Assembly (NCBI GenBank): GCA_018001695.1
Contig: JAGNHN010000027.1
Location: forward strand, 1-47,714
Source of the DNA: Lentimicrobiaceae bacterium
Lineage (GTDB): Bacteria > Bacteroidota > Bacteroidia > Bacteroidales > JAGNHN01
Reading direction: 5' to 3'
Length of the DNA stretch: 47,714 nt
The stretch's first letter is position 1. Each line of letters begins with the position of its first letter. The translations under genes and the position numbers were made by a program. Below, one piece after another: positions 36,466-45,076 of this stretch. Below the pieces are notes generated by a model. The model searched no databases. It was given only the letters and a program-made list of their open reading frames with translations, and was not told where the DNA came from.

Positions 36466-36496
36466 AAGAAAAAGCCGGCCCCTTTCCGGGCCGGCT
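36466..36496 (-). terminator. Intrinsic terminator of ppdK
   Basis: Arms AGCCGGCC (36473-36480) and GGCCGGCT (36489-36496) around an 8-base loop, GC-rich, followed on the minus strand by a T-rich run (TTTTTCTTTTTTG). It sits 21 bases past the ppdK stop. Confidence 0.9.
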
Positions 36497-36517
36497 CGAT
36501 AATATTATAGCCGTAAT

Positions 36518-39265
36518 TTATTTCTTTTTGGCTTTCTTTTCCATCTTTTTGCGGATGACAGCCTGTGCAGCGGCCAGCCTGGCAATCGGAACGCGGAAGG
36601 GTGAGCAACTGACGTAATCCAGGCCAACCCGGTGGCAGAACTCAACACTACTGGGTTCACCACCATGTTCACCGCAGATACCAAGCTTGAGATTGGGCCG
36701 GGTCTTACGCCCACGCTTGCAAGCCATCTCCACAAGTTGTCCAACGCCCGTCTGATCCAGGATCTGGAACGGATCGTGCTTCAACAGGCCTTTCGACAGA
36801 TAGATTGGCAGGAATTTTCCAATGTCATCCCTGGAGTATCCGAAGGTCATCTGCGTTAGGTCGTTGGTGCCAAAACTGAAGAATTCTGCTGATTGTGCAA
36901 TCTCGTGTGCAGTCAGTGCAGCACGCGGCACTTCAATCATGGTCCCAACCAGGTACTCAATGCGGTCATTGCGTTCTTCAAATACTTTCTCAGCGGTGCT
37001 GCGAACAATCTCTTCCTGCAGCTGCATCTCCTTCAATGTTCCCGTCAAGGGTATCATGATTTCAGGAATGGCCTTAATACCGCGTTGTTTCAGGTTGAGT
37101 GCTGCTTCGATGATGGCACGGGCCTGTGTCTCAGAGATCTCCGGGTAGGTATTTCCCAAACGGCAGCCACGGTGGCCAAGCATGGGGTTGCTTTCATTCA
37201 GGCCTTCGACCAATGCTTTGACCTCTTCAGCGCTGATGCCCATCACCTCTGCCATTTCCTGCTGACCTTTATCATCATGGGGAACGAATTCATGCAGTGG
37301 CGGATCCAGCAGGCGCACGGTCACCGGCAGATCCTGCATGGCCTCAAAAATGCCTTCAAAATCCTCACGCTGAATGGGGAGGAGTTTCTCGAGGGCCTTG
37401 CGGCGACCTGTCTCATCCTTGGCAAGGATCATCTCGCGCATGGCGATGATCTTATCTCCTCCAAAGAACATATGCTCGGTACGGCATAAACCAATACCCT
37501 TTGCACCAAAATCACGAGCAACCTGGGCATCATGCGGGGTGTCGGCATTGGTCCTGACCTTCATCGTGGCATACTTGTCAGCCAGCTCCATGACAAAACC
37601 AAAATCCCCACTCAATTCTGGATCCCTGGTTGCAATCTTACCTTCATAAACATCTCCGGTGGAACCGTTGAGTGAAATCCAGTCGCCTTCGCGGATGACC
37701 TTATCATCCACATTCAGTACGCGGTCTTTATAATTGATCTTCAGGCTACCGGCACCTGATACACAGCATTTTCCCATACCCCTCGCTACAACAGCAGCGT
37801 GGGAGGTCATACCTCCGCGGGCCGTCAGGATGCCTTCGGCGACATTCATACCCTTGAGGTCTTCCGGCGATGTCTCGATGCGGACAAGGATGACCTTATG
37901 TCCTTTGGCGGCCCATACCTCGGCTTCGTCGGCATGGAATACCACCTGTCCGGTGGCTGCGCCCGGTGAGGCAGGCAGTCCCTGGGCAATAGAATGGGCT
38001 GCTGCCAGCGCGGCTTTGTCGAATACCGGATGCAGTAATTCATCAAGTTTATTGGGCTCGAGCCGCATCAGGGCTTCTTTCTTCTTCAGCTTGCCTTCAC
38101 GGAGCATGTCCATTGCTATCTTGATCATGGCAGCACCCGTACGCTTTCCGTTACGCGTCTGGAGAATCCAGAGCTTGCCTTCCTGGATGGTGAACTCCAG
38201 GTCCTGCATATCGCGGTAATGGTCTTCCAGCTTCTGCTGTAATTCCATCAGCTCTGCATAAATCTCCGGCATATACTCTTCCAGGGAAGGATACTGGCTG
38301 CTTCTTTCTGCTTCGCTCACCTTGGCCAGCTCGGCCCAGCGCAAGGAACCTTCCTTCGTAATCTGCTGGGGTGTGCGGATCCCGGCTACGACATCTTCAC
38401 CCTGCGCATTGATCAGGTATTCCCCGTTGAATAGGTCTTCACCTGTGGCGGCATCGCGGGTAAAGGCAACCCCTGTCCCTGATGTGTTGCCCATATTCCC
38501 GAAGACCATAGCCTGCACATTGACAGCGGTTCCCCATTCCTCGGGGATGTTGTTGAGCTTGCGGTAATAAACAGCACGTTCGTTCATCCAGCTGTTGAAA
38601 ACGGCTTCAATGGAACCCCAGAGCTGCTCCCATGGATCTTCCGGGAAATCATGCCCAGTTTTTTCCTTGACGGCATGTTTGAACCGCCTGACCAGCTCTT
38701 TCAGATCATCGGCCGTCAGGTCAGTGTCATTTACGATGCCCTTCTCTTCTTTCATATGCTCGATGATCTCCTCAAAAGGATCCACATCTTCCTTGGATTC
38801 GGGTTTCATCCCCAACACTACGTCCCCGAACATCTGGACAAAACGACGGTAGGAATCCCATGCAAAACGCTCATTTCCTGTTTTGCGGGCAATGCCTTCC
38901 ACTGCATTGTCGTTCAATCCCAGGTTGAGTACGGTATCCATCATGCCAGGCATCGATGCACGGCTGCCTGAGCGCACGGAGACCAGGCAAGGGTTCTGAC
39001 TGTCGCCAAAACGGGTACCCATCACCTTTTCTACGAAGGCGATGCCCTTTTCTACTTCCTTCCGGATGGTCTTGATGGTGGCTTCCTTGCCTACCTTATA
39101 ATAGTCATTGCATACCTCGGTCGTAATGGTAAACCCTGGAGGTACCGGAACCCCGATCAGGTTCATTTCAGCCAGGTTGGCGCCTTTGCCACCCAGCAAT
39201 TCCTTCATCTTGGCGTTGCCTTCCGCTTTCTTGTCTCCGAAGAGATACACGTGCTTCTTTTCCAT
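36518..39265 (-). CDS. ppdK: Pyruvate, phosphate dikinase
   Basis: Interconverts pyruvate, ATP and phosphate with PEP, AMP and pyrophosphate. The 915-residue protein shows the nucleotide-binding domain (KELLGGKGANLAEM near residue 22, SVRSGSRASMPGMMDTVLN near 95). The phosphohistidine domain has GGMTSHAAVVARGMGKCC near 490, whose His is the carrier residue. The PEP/pyruvate TIM barrel has GIGLCRTEHMFF, RGCRLG, FGTNDLTQMTFG and the catalytic CGEHGGEPSSVEFC near the end. Size and motifs separate it from PEP synthase. With pckA next door it forms a PEP-oxaloacetate-pyruvate node; separate regulatory signals indicate independent transcription. Confidence 0.96.
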   Translation of the reverse strand: MEKKHVYLFGDKKAEGNAKMKELLGGKGANLAEMNLIGVPVPPGFTITTEVCNDYYKVGKEATIKTIRKEVEKGIAFVEKVMGTRFGDSQNPCLVSVRSGSRASMPGMMDTVLNLGLNDNAVEGIARKTGNERFAWDSYRRFVQMFGDVVLGMKPESKEDVDPFEEIIEHMKEEKGIVNDTDLTADDLKELVRRFKHAVKEKTGHDFPEDPWEQLWGSIEAVFNSWMNERAVYYRKLNNIPEEWGTAVNVQAMVFGNMGNTSGTGVAFTRDAATGEDLFNGEYLINAQGEDVVAGIRTPQQITKEGSLRWAELAKVSEAERSSQYPSLEEYMPEIYAELMELQQKLEDHYRDMQDLEFTIQEGKLWILQTRNGKRTGAAMIKIAMDMLREGKLKKKEALMRLEPNKLDELLHPVFDKAALAAAHSIAQGLPASPGAATGQVVFHADEAEVWAAKGHKVILVRIETSPEDLKGMNVAEGILTARGGMTSHAAVVARGMGKCCVSGAGSLKINYKDRVLNVDDKVIREGDWISLNGSTGDVYEGKIATRDPELSGDFGFVMELADKYATMKVRTNADTPHDAQVARDFGAKGIGLCRTEHMFFGGDKIIAMREMILAKDETGRRKALEKLLPIQREDFEGIFEAMQDLPVTVRLLDPPLHEFVPHDDKGQQEMAEVMGISAEEVKALVEGLNESNPMLGHRGCRLGNTYPEISETQARAIIEAALNLKQRGIKAIPEIMIPLTGTLKEMQLQEEIVRSTAEKVFEERNDRIEYLVGTMIEVPRAALTAHEIAQSAEFFSFGTNDLTQMTFGYSRDDIGKFLPIYLSKGLLKHDPFQILDQTGVGQLVEMACKRGRKTRPNLKLGICGEHGGEPSSVEFCHRVGLDYVSCSPFRVPIARLAAAQAVIRKKMEKKAKKK

Positions 39266-39324
39266 ATGGTCTATTGAAAGTATTGATAATGAATTAAATA
39301 ATCGATAACCCTGATTTGAATTTG

Positions 39325-39332
39325 CAAATTTA
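39325..39332 (-). promoter_or_regulatory. Bacteroidota -7 box before ppdK
   Basis: On the minus strand TAAATTTG, an exact TAnnTTTG match, about 60 bases before the ATG. No TTG is present at the expected -33 position. Confidence 0.45.
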
Positions 39333-39418
39333 CAGGTTTTCCGCTTATCACTGTTAAAAGGACGTTAAATCTTGGATGAAATCCCCGCTTAATATTCATG
39401 CTGCAATACCAACTCCTT

Positions 39419-39449
39419 TTTGGATTGCAGCGGGTTTTTCCTAAGTTTG
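39419..39449 (+). promoter_or_regulatory. Promoter of the lysine-degradation genes
   Basis: TTTG (39419-39422), 19 bases, TAAGTTTG (39442-39449): both elements match the Bacteroidota consensus at the canonical spacing. Transcription should start near 39455, about 43 bases before the ATG of the reductase gene. Confidence 0.78.
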
Positions 39450-39497
39450 CACGGATAGAGCTAGCATACTTATCTTAACCCATGTAATTACATCGAT

Positions 39498-40805
39498 ATG
39501 AACAATGTTTTTGGCATCCGTCATGAGGACAAGTACAGGCTTGAGCGGCGTACACCCGTGATCCCCAGACATGCTGCCCTTCTGGCAAAACAGAGCGGAC
39601 TCAAACTGGTGGTGCAGTCTTCACCCAAAAGGATTTTTCCGGATGAAGCCTTCCGTGAATCCGGTGCTGAAATCGTGTCCGACCTCGCAATGGCCCCGGT
39701 TATCTTCGGTGTAAAGGAAATGCCGGTCAGCTTCTTTGAACCACATAAAACATATGTGTTCTTCTCTCATGTTATCAAGGGCCAGGAGTACAACATGCCT
39801 ATGCTAAGGCGGATGATGGAGCTGAAATGCAACTTGATCGATTATGAAAAGGTGGTGGATGAAATGGGACGCCGCCTGATCTTCTTCGGACGCTATGCCG
39901 GCCTCGCTGGTATGATCAACACTCTATGGAGCCTGGGATTGAGACTGAAGCACCTGGGGTATTACACGCCATTCCTTCATATCAAGCAAGCACATCTATA
40001 TGATAGCCTTGCCGATGCGCGCCGCGATATCATCAAGGCAGGACATGAAATCGCCCACCAAGGCCTGCCAGAAGCATTATGCCCCTTTACCATCGGCATC
40101 ACCGGCTATGGCAATGTTTCCAACGGGGCCATGGAGATTTCCGCCCTTCTCCCCATCCAGGAAATTGAACCATCAGACCTCCTGAAGCTTAAAGAAAAAG
40201 GTAAAGCACCCAACAATGTCCTCTATAAAGTCGTATTCAAGGAGGAACATATCAGCCAGCCACTGAAACAGGACAGTCCCTTTGACCTGCATGACTATTA
40301 CCAGAATCCCCAGTTCTACCGTAATGCATTTGAAAAATATATACCTCATCTGAGTGTATTGGTGAATGGTATGTACTGGGACAGTCGCTATCCCAAAATT
40401 GTCACCAAAGCCTATCTGGAGAAGTTGTATATGGATGGATGTCCGAAGCTTACAGTTATCGGCGATATTACCTGTGATATCAATGGTTCGGTGGAGAGTT
40501 GCGTGAAAGCAGCCGAGATCGAAGATCCCATCTTTATATATGATCCGTTTACGCATCAGATCACTCCGGGTCATGAGGGAAAAGGACTGCTGATGATGAC
40601 GGTTGATATCCTCCCCAGCGAGTTGCCCAGGGAGTCGTCCGAGTATTTCAGCCAGGTCCTGCTCAACTATATCCCGGCCATCGTCCAGGCTGATTACAGC
40701 CAGCCCTTTGACCAGCTGGCACTGCCGAATGCCATTCGAAAGGCACTCATTCTGCACCAGGGCGAACTGACACCTGAATACAGGTATATCCAGCGCTACC
40801 TCTGA
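39498..40805 (+). CDS. Lysine-ketoglutarate reductase (saccharopine-forming), LKR domain protein
   Basis: Predicted to condense L-lysine and 2-oxoglutarate to saccharopine with NADPH, the first step of lysine degradation. The 435-residue protein matches the LKR half of eukaryotic AASS. It has an alanine-dehydrogenase/PNT-like N-terminal domain (FGIRHEDKYRLERRTPVIP; GVKEMPVSFFEPHKTYVFF; a FSHVIKGQEYNMPML motif; LIDYEKVVDEMGRRL) and a Rossmann-like region (TIGITGYGNVSNGAMEIS). It ends with VIGDITCDINGSVESC. The next gene encodes the other half as a separate protein. Spacing of 124 bases with a weak promoter-like box between them leaves co-transcription open. Confidence 0.85.
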   Translation: MNNVFGIRHEDKYRLERRTPVIPRHAALLAKQSGLKLVVQSSPKRIFPDEAFRESGAEIVSDLAMAPVIFGVKEMPVSFFEPHKTYVFFSHVIKGQEYNMPMLRRMMELKCNLIDYEKVVDEMGRRLIFFGRYAGLAGMINTLWSLGLRLKHLGYYTPFLHIKQAHLYDSLADARRDIIKAGHEIAHQGLPEALCPFTIGITGYGNVSNGAMEISALLPIQEIEPSDLLKLKEKGKAPNNVLYKVVFKEEHISQPLKQDSPFDLHDYYQNPQFYRNAFEKYIPHLSVLVNGMYWDSRYPKIVTKAYLEKLYMDGCPKLTVIGDITCDINGSVESCVKAAEIEDPIFIYDPFTHQITPGHEGKGLLMMTVDILPSELPRESSEYFSQVLLNYIPAIVQADYSQPFDQLALPNAIRKALILHQGELTPEYRYIQRYL

Positions 40806-40929
40806 GGCCGGGTGTGGGCTGAAGCGATGTAAAGGTTTCGTTTCCGGACTGATGCCACTGCGAAAATTGTCTATCTTCGCGAGTTGTTGTTATTACGCTA
40901 ACAATCACTAATCCTTAACTTATAATCGT

Positions 40930-42267
40930 ATGAAGAAAGTGTTGATTCTGGGTGCCGGCATGGTGGTAAGGCCCATCGTGCGCTACTTGTTGGATAAGGG
41001 ATATGGGGTGACGGTGGCCACACGCACCAGTTCCAAAGCAGAGGCCATGATAGGCGGGCATCCCAATGGCAGGGCCGTATCCTGGACCGTCGAACAAACC
41101 GATGAACTCGATGGCCTGATCGCAGACCATGACCTGACCGTAAGCCTTTTGCCCTGGGTGCACCATGTTATGGTGGCTGAGAAGTGTATTGCAATGAAAA
41201 AGGACATGGTGACCACCTCTTATGTTAAGCCAGCCATGCAGGCACTGGATGCCCAGGCACGTCATGCCGGCATCATCATCCTCAATGAGTTGGGCGTTGA
41301 TCCCGGGATCGATCATATGTCTGCCATGCGCATCATCGACTATGTTCACGGCAAGGGAGGTAAAATAGAGGAATTCTATTCCATCACCGGCGCCCTGGTT
41401 GCACCGGAAGTGGAGAAAAATCCCTTTAACTATAAGTTTACCTGGGCTCCCAAGGGAGTCGTTATGGCCGGCAATAACGATGGGAAGTTCCTGATGAAGG
41501 GCAATGAAATCTATGTGCCTACCGAGGACCTGTTTAAGAATCCCATGCGTCTCGATTTCCCTGGTGTCGGAGAGCTGGAGATCTATCCCAACCGCGACAG
41601 CCTGCCTTATATCGCGCTATACGGAATCAAAGAAACCAAAACTATATTCAGGGGTACTTTCCGTTACACCAAATGGTGCGAAATCCTGGACGCTATGAAA
41701 GCCCTGCAACTAATCAGCTATGACGAGATGGACCTGCAGGGAATGACTTATGCCAGCCTGACCGCTAAACTTGCTGGGGTTGAGCCTGGTGGTGATGTTG
41801 CCGGAAAGGTGGCCGCCAAACTGGGTCTGGACAAACAATCCAATCCTGTTGTCGCTCTGGAATGGCTGGGCATGTTCAATGAGAAACCGGTGCACCTGGC
41901 GAAAGGTTCAGCCTTCGATATTACCTCGGATCTGATGATTGATAAGATGATGATCGAAGACCATGAAAGGGATATGGTGGCCATGCAGCATACATTCGTG
42001 GCTTCCTATCCGGATGGCAGCGGTGAGGTCATCAAATCCAGACTGTTGGATTTCGGTACACCGGCCACGGATACCAGCATCGCGAGGACGGTTGCCCTTC
42101 CGGCTGCCTGCGGGGTTGACATGATTCTTCAAGGTAAGATCACGGCCAAGGGCGTGCACATCCCCGTGATTCCGGAAATATACAACCCGATCCTGGATCA
42201 GCTTGAAACGATGCACATCAGGATGGAAGAAACTTACGGACTTCCACTCGATACCATCGTGCCTTAA
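40930..42267 (+). CDS. Saccharopine dehydrogenase (L-glutamate-forming)
   Basis: Predicted to oxidise saccharopine to glutamate and 2-aminoadipate semialdehyde. The 445-residue product opens with a Rossmann dinucleotide fold (KKVLILGAGMVVRPIVRYLL). It then shows WTVEQTDELDGLIADHDLTV, TTSYVKPAMQALD, LNELGVDPGIDHMSAM and a catalytic-domain stretch NPFNYKFTWAPKGVVMAG. It matches the SDH half of AASS and the glutamate-forming saccharopine reductases. Immediately downstream of LKR, so the two genes encode the complete AASS activity as separate polypeptides. A one-mismatch -7 box (TATCTTCG, 40872-40879) lies upstream. Confidence 0.88.
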   Translation: MKKVLILGAGMVVRPIVRYLLDKGYGVTVATRTSSKAEAMIGGHPNGRAVSWTVEQTDELDGLIADHDLTVSLLPWVHHVMVAEKCIAMKKDMVTTSYVKPAMQALDAQARHAGIIILNELGVDPGIDHMSAMRIIDYVHGKGGKIEEFYSITGALVAPEVEKNPFNYKFTWAPKGVVMAGNNDGKFLMKGNEIYVPTEDLFKNPMRLDFPGVGELEIYPNRDSLPYIALYGIKETKTIFRGTFRYTKWCEILDAMKALQLISYDEMDLQGMTYASLTAKLAGVEPGGDVAGKVAAKLGLDKQSNPVVALEWLGMFNEKPVHLAKGSAFDITSDLMIDKMMIEDHERDMVAMQHTFVASYPDGSGEVIKSRLLDFGTPATDTSIARTVALPAACGVDMILQGKITAKGVHIPVIPEIYNPILDQLETMHIRMEETYGLPLDTIVP

Positions 42268-42281
42268 AATATTGGTTGACA

Positions 42282-42332
42282 GGTGACAGCATCTTATTGC
42301 ATGGAAATGCGTAACTTTCAGGTGCTGTCACC
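42282..42332 (+). terminator. Inverted repeat after the saccharopine dehydrogenase gene
   Basis: GGTGACAGCA (42282-42291) and TGCTGTCACC (42323-42332) pair perfectly with a 31-base loop that contains a smaller GCAT/ATGC pairing. No T run follows, so it may be a 3'-end stabilising structure rather than an intrinsic terminator. Confidence 0.4.
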
Positions 42333-42404
42333 GTCTAATTCTTAACTCTTGATTTCAGCGGAAGGCCAGGCCCTTTTTGACAGCATGGCCTGCGGATTCG
42401 ATGT

Positions 42405-43127
42405 ATGGCAAAACTAGGTAAGTGGATAGGTGGAGGCTTGGGATGGGCATTGGGTGGCCCCATCGGAGGAATACTGGGATTCCTTTTTGGATCCATGGTG
42501 GATGGCATGCAATCCGGAGAATACGAGATTAGACAGGGCCCTACCAGACCAGGCGACTTCAGCATCAGTCTGCTGATCCTGACGGCAGCAGTGATGCGGG
42601 CCGACGGTACAGTGAAGCGTGTTGAACTGGACCTGGTAAAACAATTTCTCCAACGACAGTTCGGTGCCGACAAAGCCGCTGAGTTGATATTGGTTTTGAG
42701 AGAGATTCTACAGAAGGAGATTGATATTCAACCCGTTTGCCGGCAAATACGGCTACAGATGGAATACCCTTCACGCCTGCAATTGCTGCATTTCTTATTT
42801 GCCATAACACGTGCCGATGAACAGGTTCATCCAGCTGAGTGGACCATGGTCAAGGAGATCGGAATGTGGCTGGGTATGCCCCCTTCGGAGCTGGAGGCGC
42901 TTGAGGCCATGTTCAGGAAGGATGATGATGCTGCATATCAAATATTGGAAATCAGTCCGGATGCAAGCGATGAAGAGGTGAAGAAAGCATATCGCCGGCA
43001 GGCCATGCGCCATCACCCGGATAAGGTTAGTCATCTGGGACCTGAAATACACAAGGCCGCCGAGGAGAAATTCAGGGCGCTGAATGAAGCCTATGAACGG
43101 ATCAAAAGAAAACGAAATATCACCTGA
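42405..43127 (+). CDS. TerB-like / DnaJ-domain protein (DjlA-like)
   Basis: Membrane-associated J-domain co-chaperone candidate. The N-terminus is a glycine-rich hydrophobic segment (WIGGGLGWALGGPIGGILGF, residues 7-26) that could insert in a membrane. Residues about 45-165 form a TerB-like helical domain with two acidic metal-binding-type loops (VMRADGTVKRVEL and ITRADEQVHPAEW). Residues about 175-238 form a J domain with the HPD motif in RHHPDKV, which would stimulate a DnaK-type Hsp70. Order and size resemble DjlA of Proteobacteria. ATG at 42405 gives the typical MAKLGKWIG start. Partner and function are unknown. Confidence 0.85.
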   Translation: MAKLGKWIGGGLGWALGGPIGGILGFLFGSMVDGMQSGEYEIRQGPTRPGDFSISLLILTAAVMRADGTVKRVELDLVKQFLQRQFGADKAAELILVLREILQKEIDIQPVCRQIRLQMEYPSRLQLLHFLFAITRADEQVHPAEWTMVKEIGMWLGMPPSELEALEAMFRKDDDAAYQILEISPDASDEEVKKAYRRQAMRHHPDKVSHLGPEIHKAAEEKFRALNEAYERIKRKRNIT

Positions 43128-43152
43128 TTCTATAACCTTTAACACGTAAACG

Positions 43153-43683
43153 ATGAATTCTTTTCTCTTCCGCCGCTCTTTTTGGGGTATCCTCCTGGTG
43201 GTCATTGGTGGTGTATGGCTCATGGAAAACCTCTTTGATTTTGACTTCCCGCTCTTCAGGGTGCTCTTTTCCATTGCATTGATTGCCCTGGGGATCCTGT
43301 TGATCAAGGGCATTCCATTCCGTGGCACCTCAACAGGTACCCGTACCGCTTTTTCTGAAACCAATTTCACCATGCAACCGGGTGACAGAGAGCATAGTGT
43401 GGTTTTCGGGCAGGTAAAACTCGACCTGGGCGCGCTCAACCTGACAGAGTCGCAGACCATTCACCTGAAATGTGTCTTCGGAGAGATGCACGTCCGTATC
43501 CCTTCAGGGATGAATTATGAAATCCAGGGGGAGTTTTCTTTCTGCTCCGTGATGATGCCCGATGGGTCAAACTACAGTTTTGGTAATAAAGCTTACCGCC
43601 AGTTCCATTTTGATGCCGCCAAGCCTGTATTGACGATCAAAGCGCATTGTGTTTTTGGTGAGATGCGCTTCATCAATATCTGA
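43153..43683 (+). CDS. LiaF-like membrane protein with two N-terminal TM helices
   Basis: Small membrane protein of unknown role. Two adjacent hydrophobic helices (GILLVVIGGVWLMENL and VLFSIALIALGILLI, about residues 11-52) form a DUF5668-like unit. It is followed by a soluble beta-rich domain of the LiaF/cell-wall-active-antibiotic-response type (HSVVFGQVKLDLGALNL, LKCVFGEMHVRIPSG, KAHCVFGEMRFINI). The domain ends in repeated CVFGEM strands, typical of a beta-solenoid. In Firmicutes LiaF tunes an envelope-stress two-component system, but no such genes are next to it here, so that role cannot be assumed. It follows the J-domain gene by 25 bases, likely in one transcript. Confidence 0.78.
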   Translation: MNSFLFRRSFWGILLVVIGGVWLMENLFDFDFPLFRVLFSIALIALGILLIKGIPFRGTSTGTRTAFSETNFTMQPGDREHSVVFGQVKLDLGALNLTESQTIHLKCVFGEMHVRIPSGMNYEIQGEFSFCSVMMPDGSNYSFGNKAYRQFHFDAAKPVLTIKAHCVFGEMRFINI

Positions 43684-43705
43684 TAGGTATCCGGTAGCCT
43701 CTTAT

Positions 43706-44263
43706 TTATAGATACAATATCAGGAAGATAATCGGGATGAGGAGTCCGGCCAGGGTGAGCCAGGCTCCTCTTCTTGTAATGCCGTTCTTCCCCTTTAAAA
43801 TGAACAATCCACTGATTGCCAGTATAATCAAGGCCCCGGCAAAGATGTCTGAAAACCAGGTCCATCCGCTTTTCAGCTTGTTGTAATGCATGCGGTTCAT
43901 CTGGTAAAAAACGGGTCGGCGGATGGTCTTTTCCAGTCTTGCGTTTCCTGAACGTAGATCCACATCGATGTTGCCTCCTACTATATAGACCCGCAATACT
44001 TGTGGTTCAGGACGGTAGGTTTTTACAAAGGTTTTCTCCCCAAAGGGTTTGATCATGGCAAAAACATCCTTGTTTTTGATGGAATCTACCTGAGCCGGAA
44101 GGGGGACGTTTTTGTTCTTCGTGATGACACTGAAGTTGGAGTTCCAAGTATCAATGTGGTTCAGTGCGATGCCGGACAGTCCATAGATGATGGTCATCAC
44201 ACAAAAAAAATAACCCAGATCCCTGTGTATGGCCCGGTTGTATTTCCTCCACTTAATTTCCAT
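43706..44263 (-). CDS. PepSY-associated transmembrane protein
   Basis: Inner-membrane protein of the PepSY-TM family, often linked to iron-siderophore uptake or redox functions. The first helix carries the HRDLGYFF motif (residues 12-19) and a hydrophobic run to GLSGIALNHID. A periplasmic domain follows (about 45-135), then RMHYNKLKSGWTWFSDIFAG with conserved His and Trp, and two more helices (GALIILAISGLFIL and LTLAGLLIPIIFLILYL). ATG at 44263 is chosen because an upstream start would read through the terminator hairpin at 44281-44310. The gene converges on the LiaF-like gene. Confidence 0.8.
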   Translation of the reverse strand: MEIKWRKYNRAIHRDLGYFFCVMTIIYGLSGIALNHIDTWNSNFSVITKNKNVPLPAQVDSIKNKDVFAMIKPFGEKTFVKTYRPEPQVLRVYIVGGNIDVDLRSGNARLEKTIRRPVFYQMNRMHYNKLKSGWTWFSDIFAGALIILAISGLFILKGKNGITRRGAWLTLAGLLIPIIFLILYL

Positions 44264-44276
44264 AATGTCATTTGAT

Positions 44277-44310
44277 AAAAAAAGCCCGGGTATGCAACGA
44301 CCCGGGCTTT
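44277..44310 (-). terminator. Intrinsic terminator of the lipoprotein gene
   Basis: A perfect 10 bp stem pairs 44281-44290 (AAAGCCCGGG) with 44301-44310 around a 10-base loop and continues on the minus strand into a T run (44277-44283). It lies 18 bases past the stop of the lipoprotein gene and before the PepSY-type gene. Confidence 0.88.
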
Positions 44311-44328
44311 GCAATCTTTGAAATTGAA

Positions 44329-44970
44329 TTACTGCTGCTCTGCAACAGGGGCTTCTTCTGCCTGCTCAACAGTCTTTGCTGTGAATGATTTGGCTTCGAA
44401 CCAATACTCACTGACGTAACCTGTGGTGGAAGCAGCGATCTTTTCGCGGTATGCAGCGATTTTGGCAACGGGATCTTCAGCGTGGTCATCCTTGCCGGGG
44501 CTATCCGGATGCGGTTCTCCTTCAACTTCAGCGGCTGCTTCTGCGGGTGCTTCAGCAGGTGCTTCGGCAGGTGCTTCAGCCACTTCTGCGCCTTCTTCAA
44601 CAACTTCAGCAGCTGCTGCGGCCAGTTCAGCTTCCCATTCCTGGAGGTAGGCTTCATCGATGCGGAGTTCGCGCACAATACCTGTAACAATGATGTCGGT
44701 TTGTTCAAGTGTAGCATCAAACTGAACGAGCTCATCTGTAGCTTCTACCTTGATCTCCATGCCAGCAGCATCGCGGAGGAACAACCTGGCGCCACCATGT
44801 TTGCATACATGGATCACGGTGCCTTCTACCATCACGGTGCTATCCACCATTGTGGCTGCATTTTCGAGCAGTTGACTTACCGTCATAACCTGCTGCTCTT
44901 CTTCTTTGGTTGTGTTACAAGCAGCTACAACGAGGGCTGCAAATACGAAGAATAAAAGTTTCTTTCCCAT
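44329..44970 (-). CDS. Lipoprotein with OB-fold-like domain and Ala/Glu/Pro-rich tract
   Basis: Probable envelope lipoprotein of unknown function, 213 residues from the ATG at 44970. A lipobox-type signal peptide (LLFFVFAALVVAAC) puts the lipidated cysteine at residue 18. Residues about 25-100 look like a small OB-fold beta-barrel (MVEGTVIHVCKHGGARLFL, IIVTGIVRELRID). Low-complexity acidic Ala-rich sequence follows (AAAAAEVVEEGAEV, then repeated PAEA units, about 115-150) and a Gln-rich tail. An in-frame extension to 45069 exists but would bury the signal peptide. A strong terminator follows. Confidence 0.75.
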   Translation of the reverse strand: MGKKLLFFVFAALVVAACNTTKEEEQQVMTVSQLLENAATMVDSTVMVEGTVIHVCKHGGARLFLRDAAGMEIKVEATDELVQFDATLEQTDIIVTGIVRELRIDEAYLQEWEAELAAAAAEVVEEGAEVAEAPAEAPAEAPAEAAAEVEGEPHPDSPGKDDHAEDPVAKIAAYREKIAASTTGYVSEYWFEAKSFTAKTVEQAEEAPVAEQQ

Positions 44971-45076
44971 GATTTTTTTGGATTTTGGTGGTGCATAGTT
45001 AGGCATTTTCTGACAAACCATCAAACATTTTTTTAACAAATAGCTAACAATAAGGTGTTTGAGTATCAATCACATA

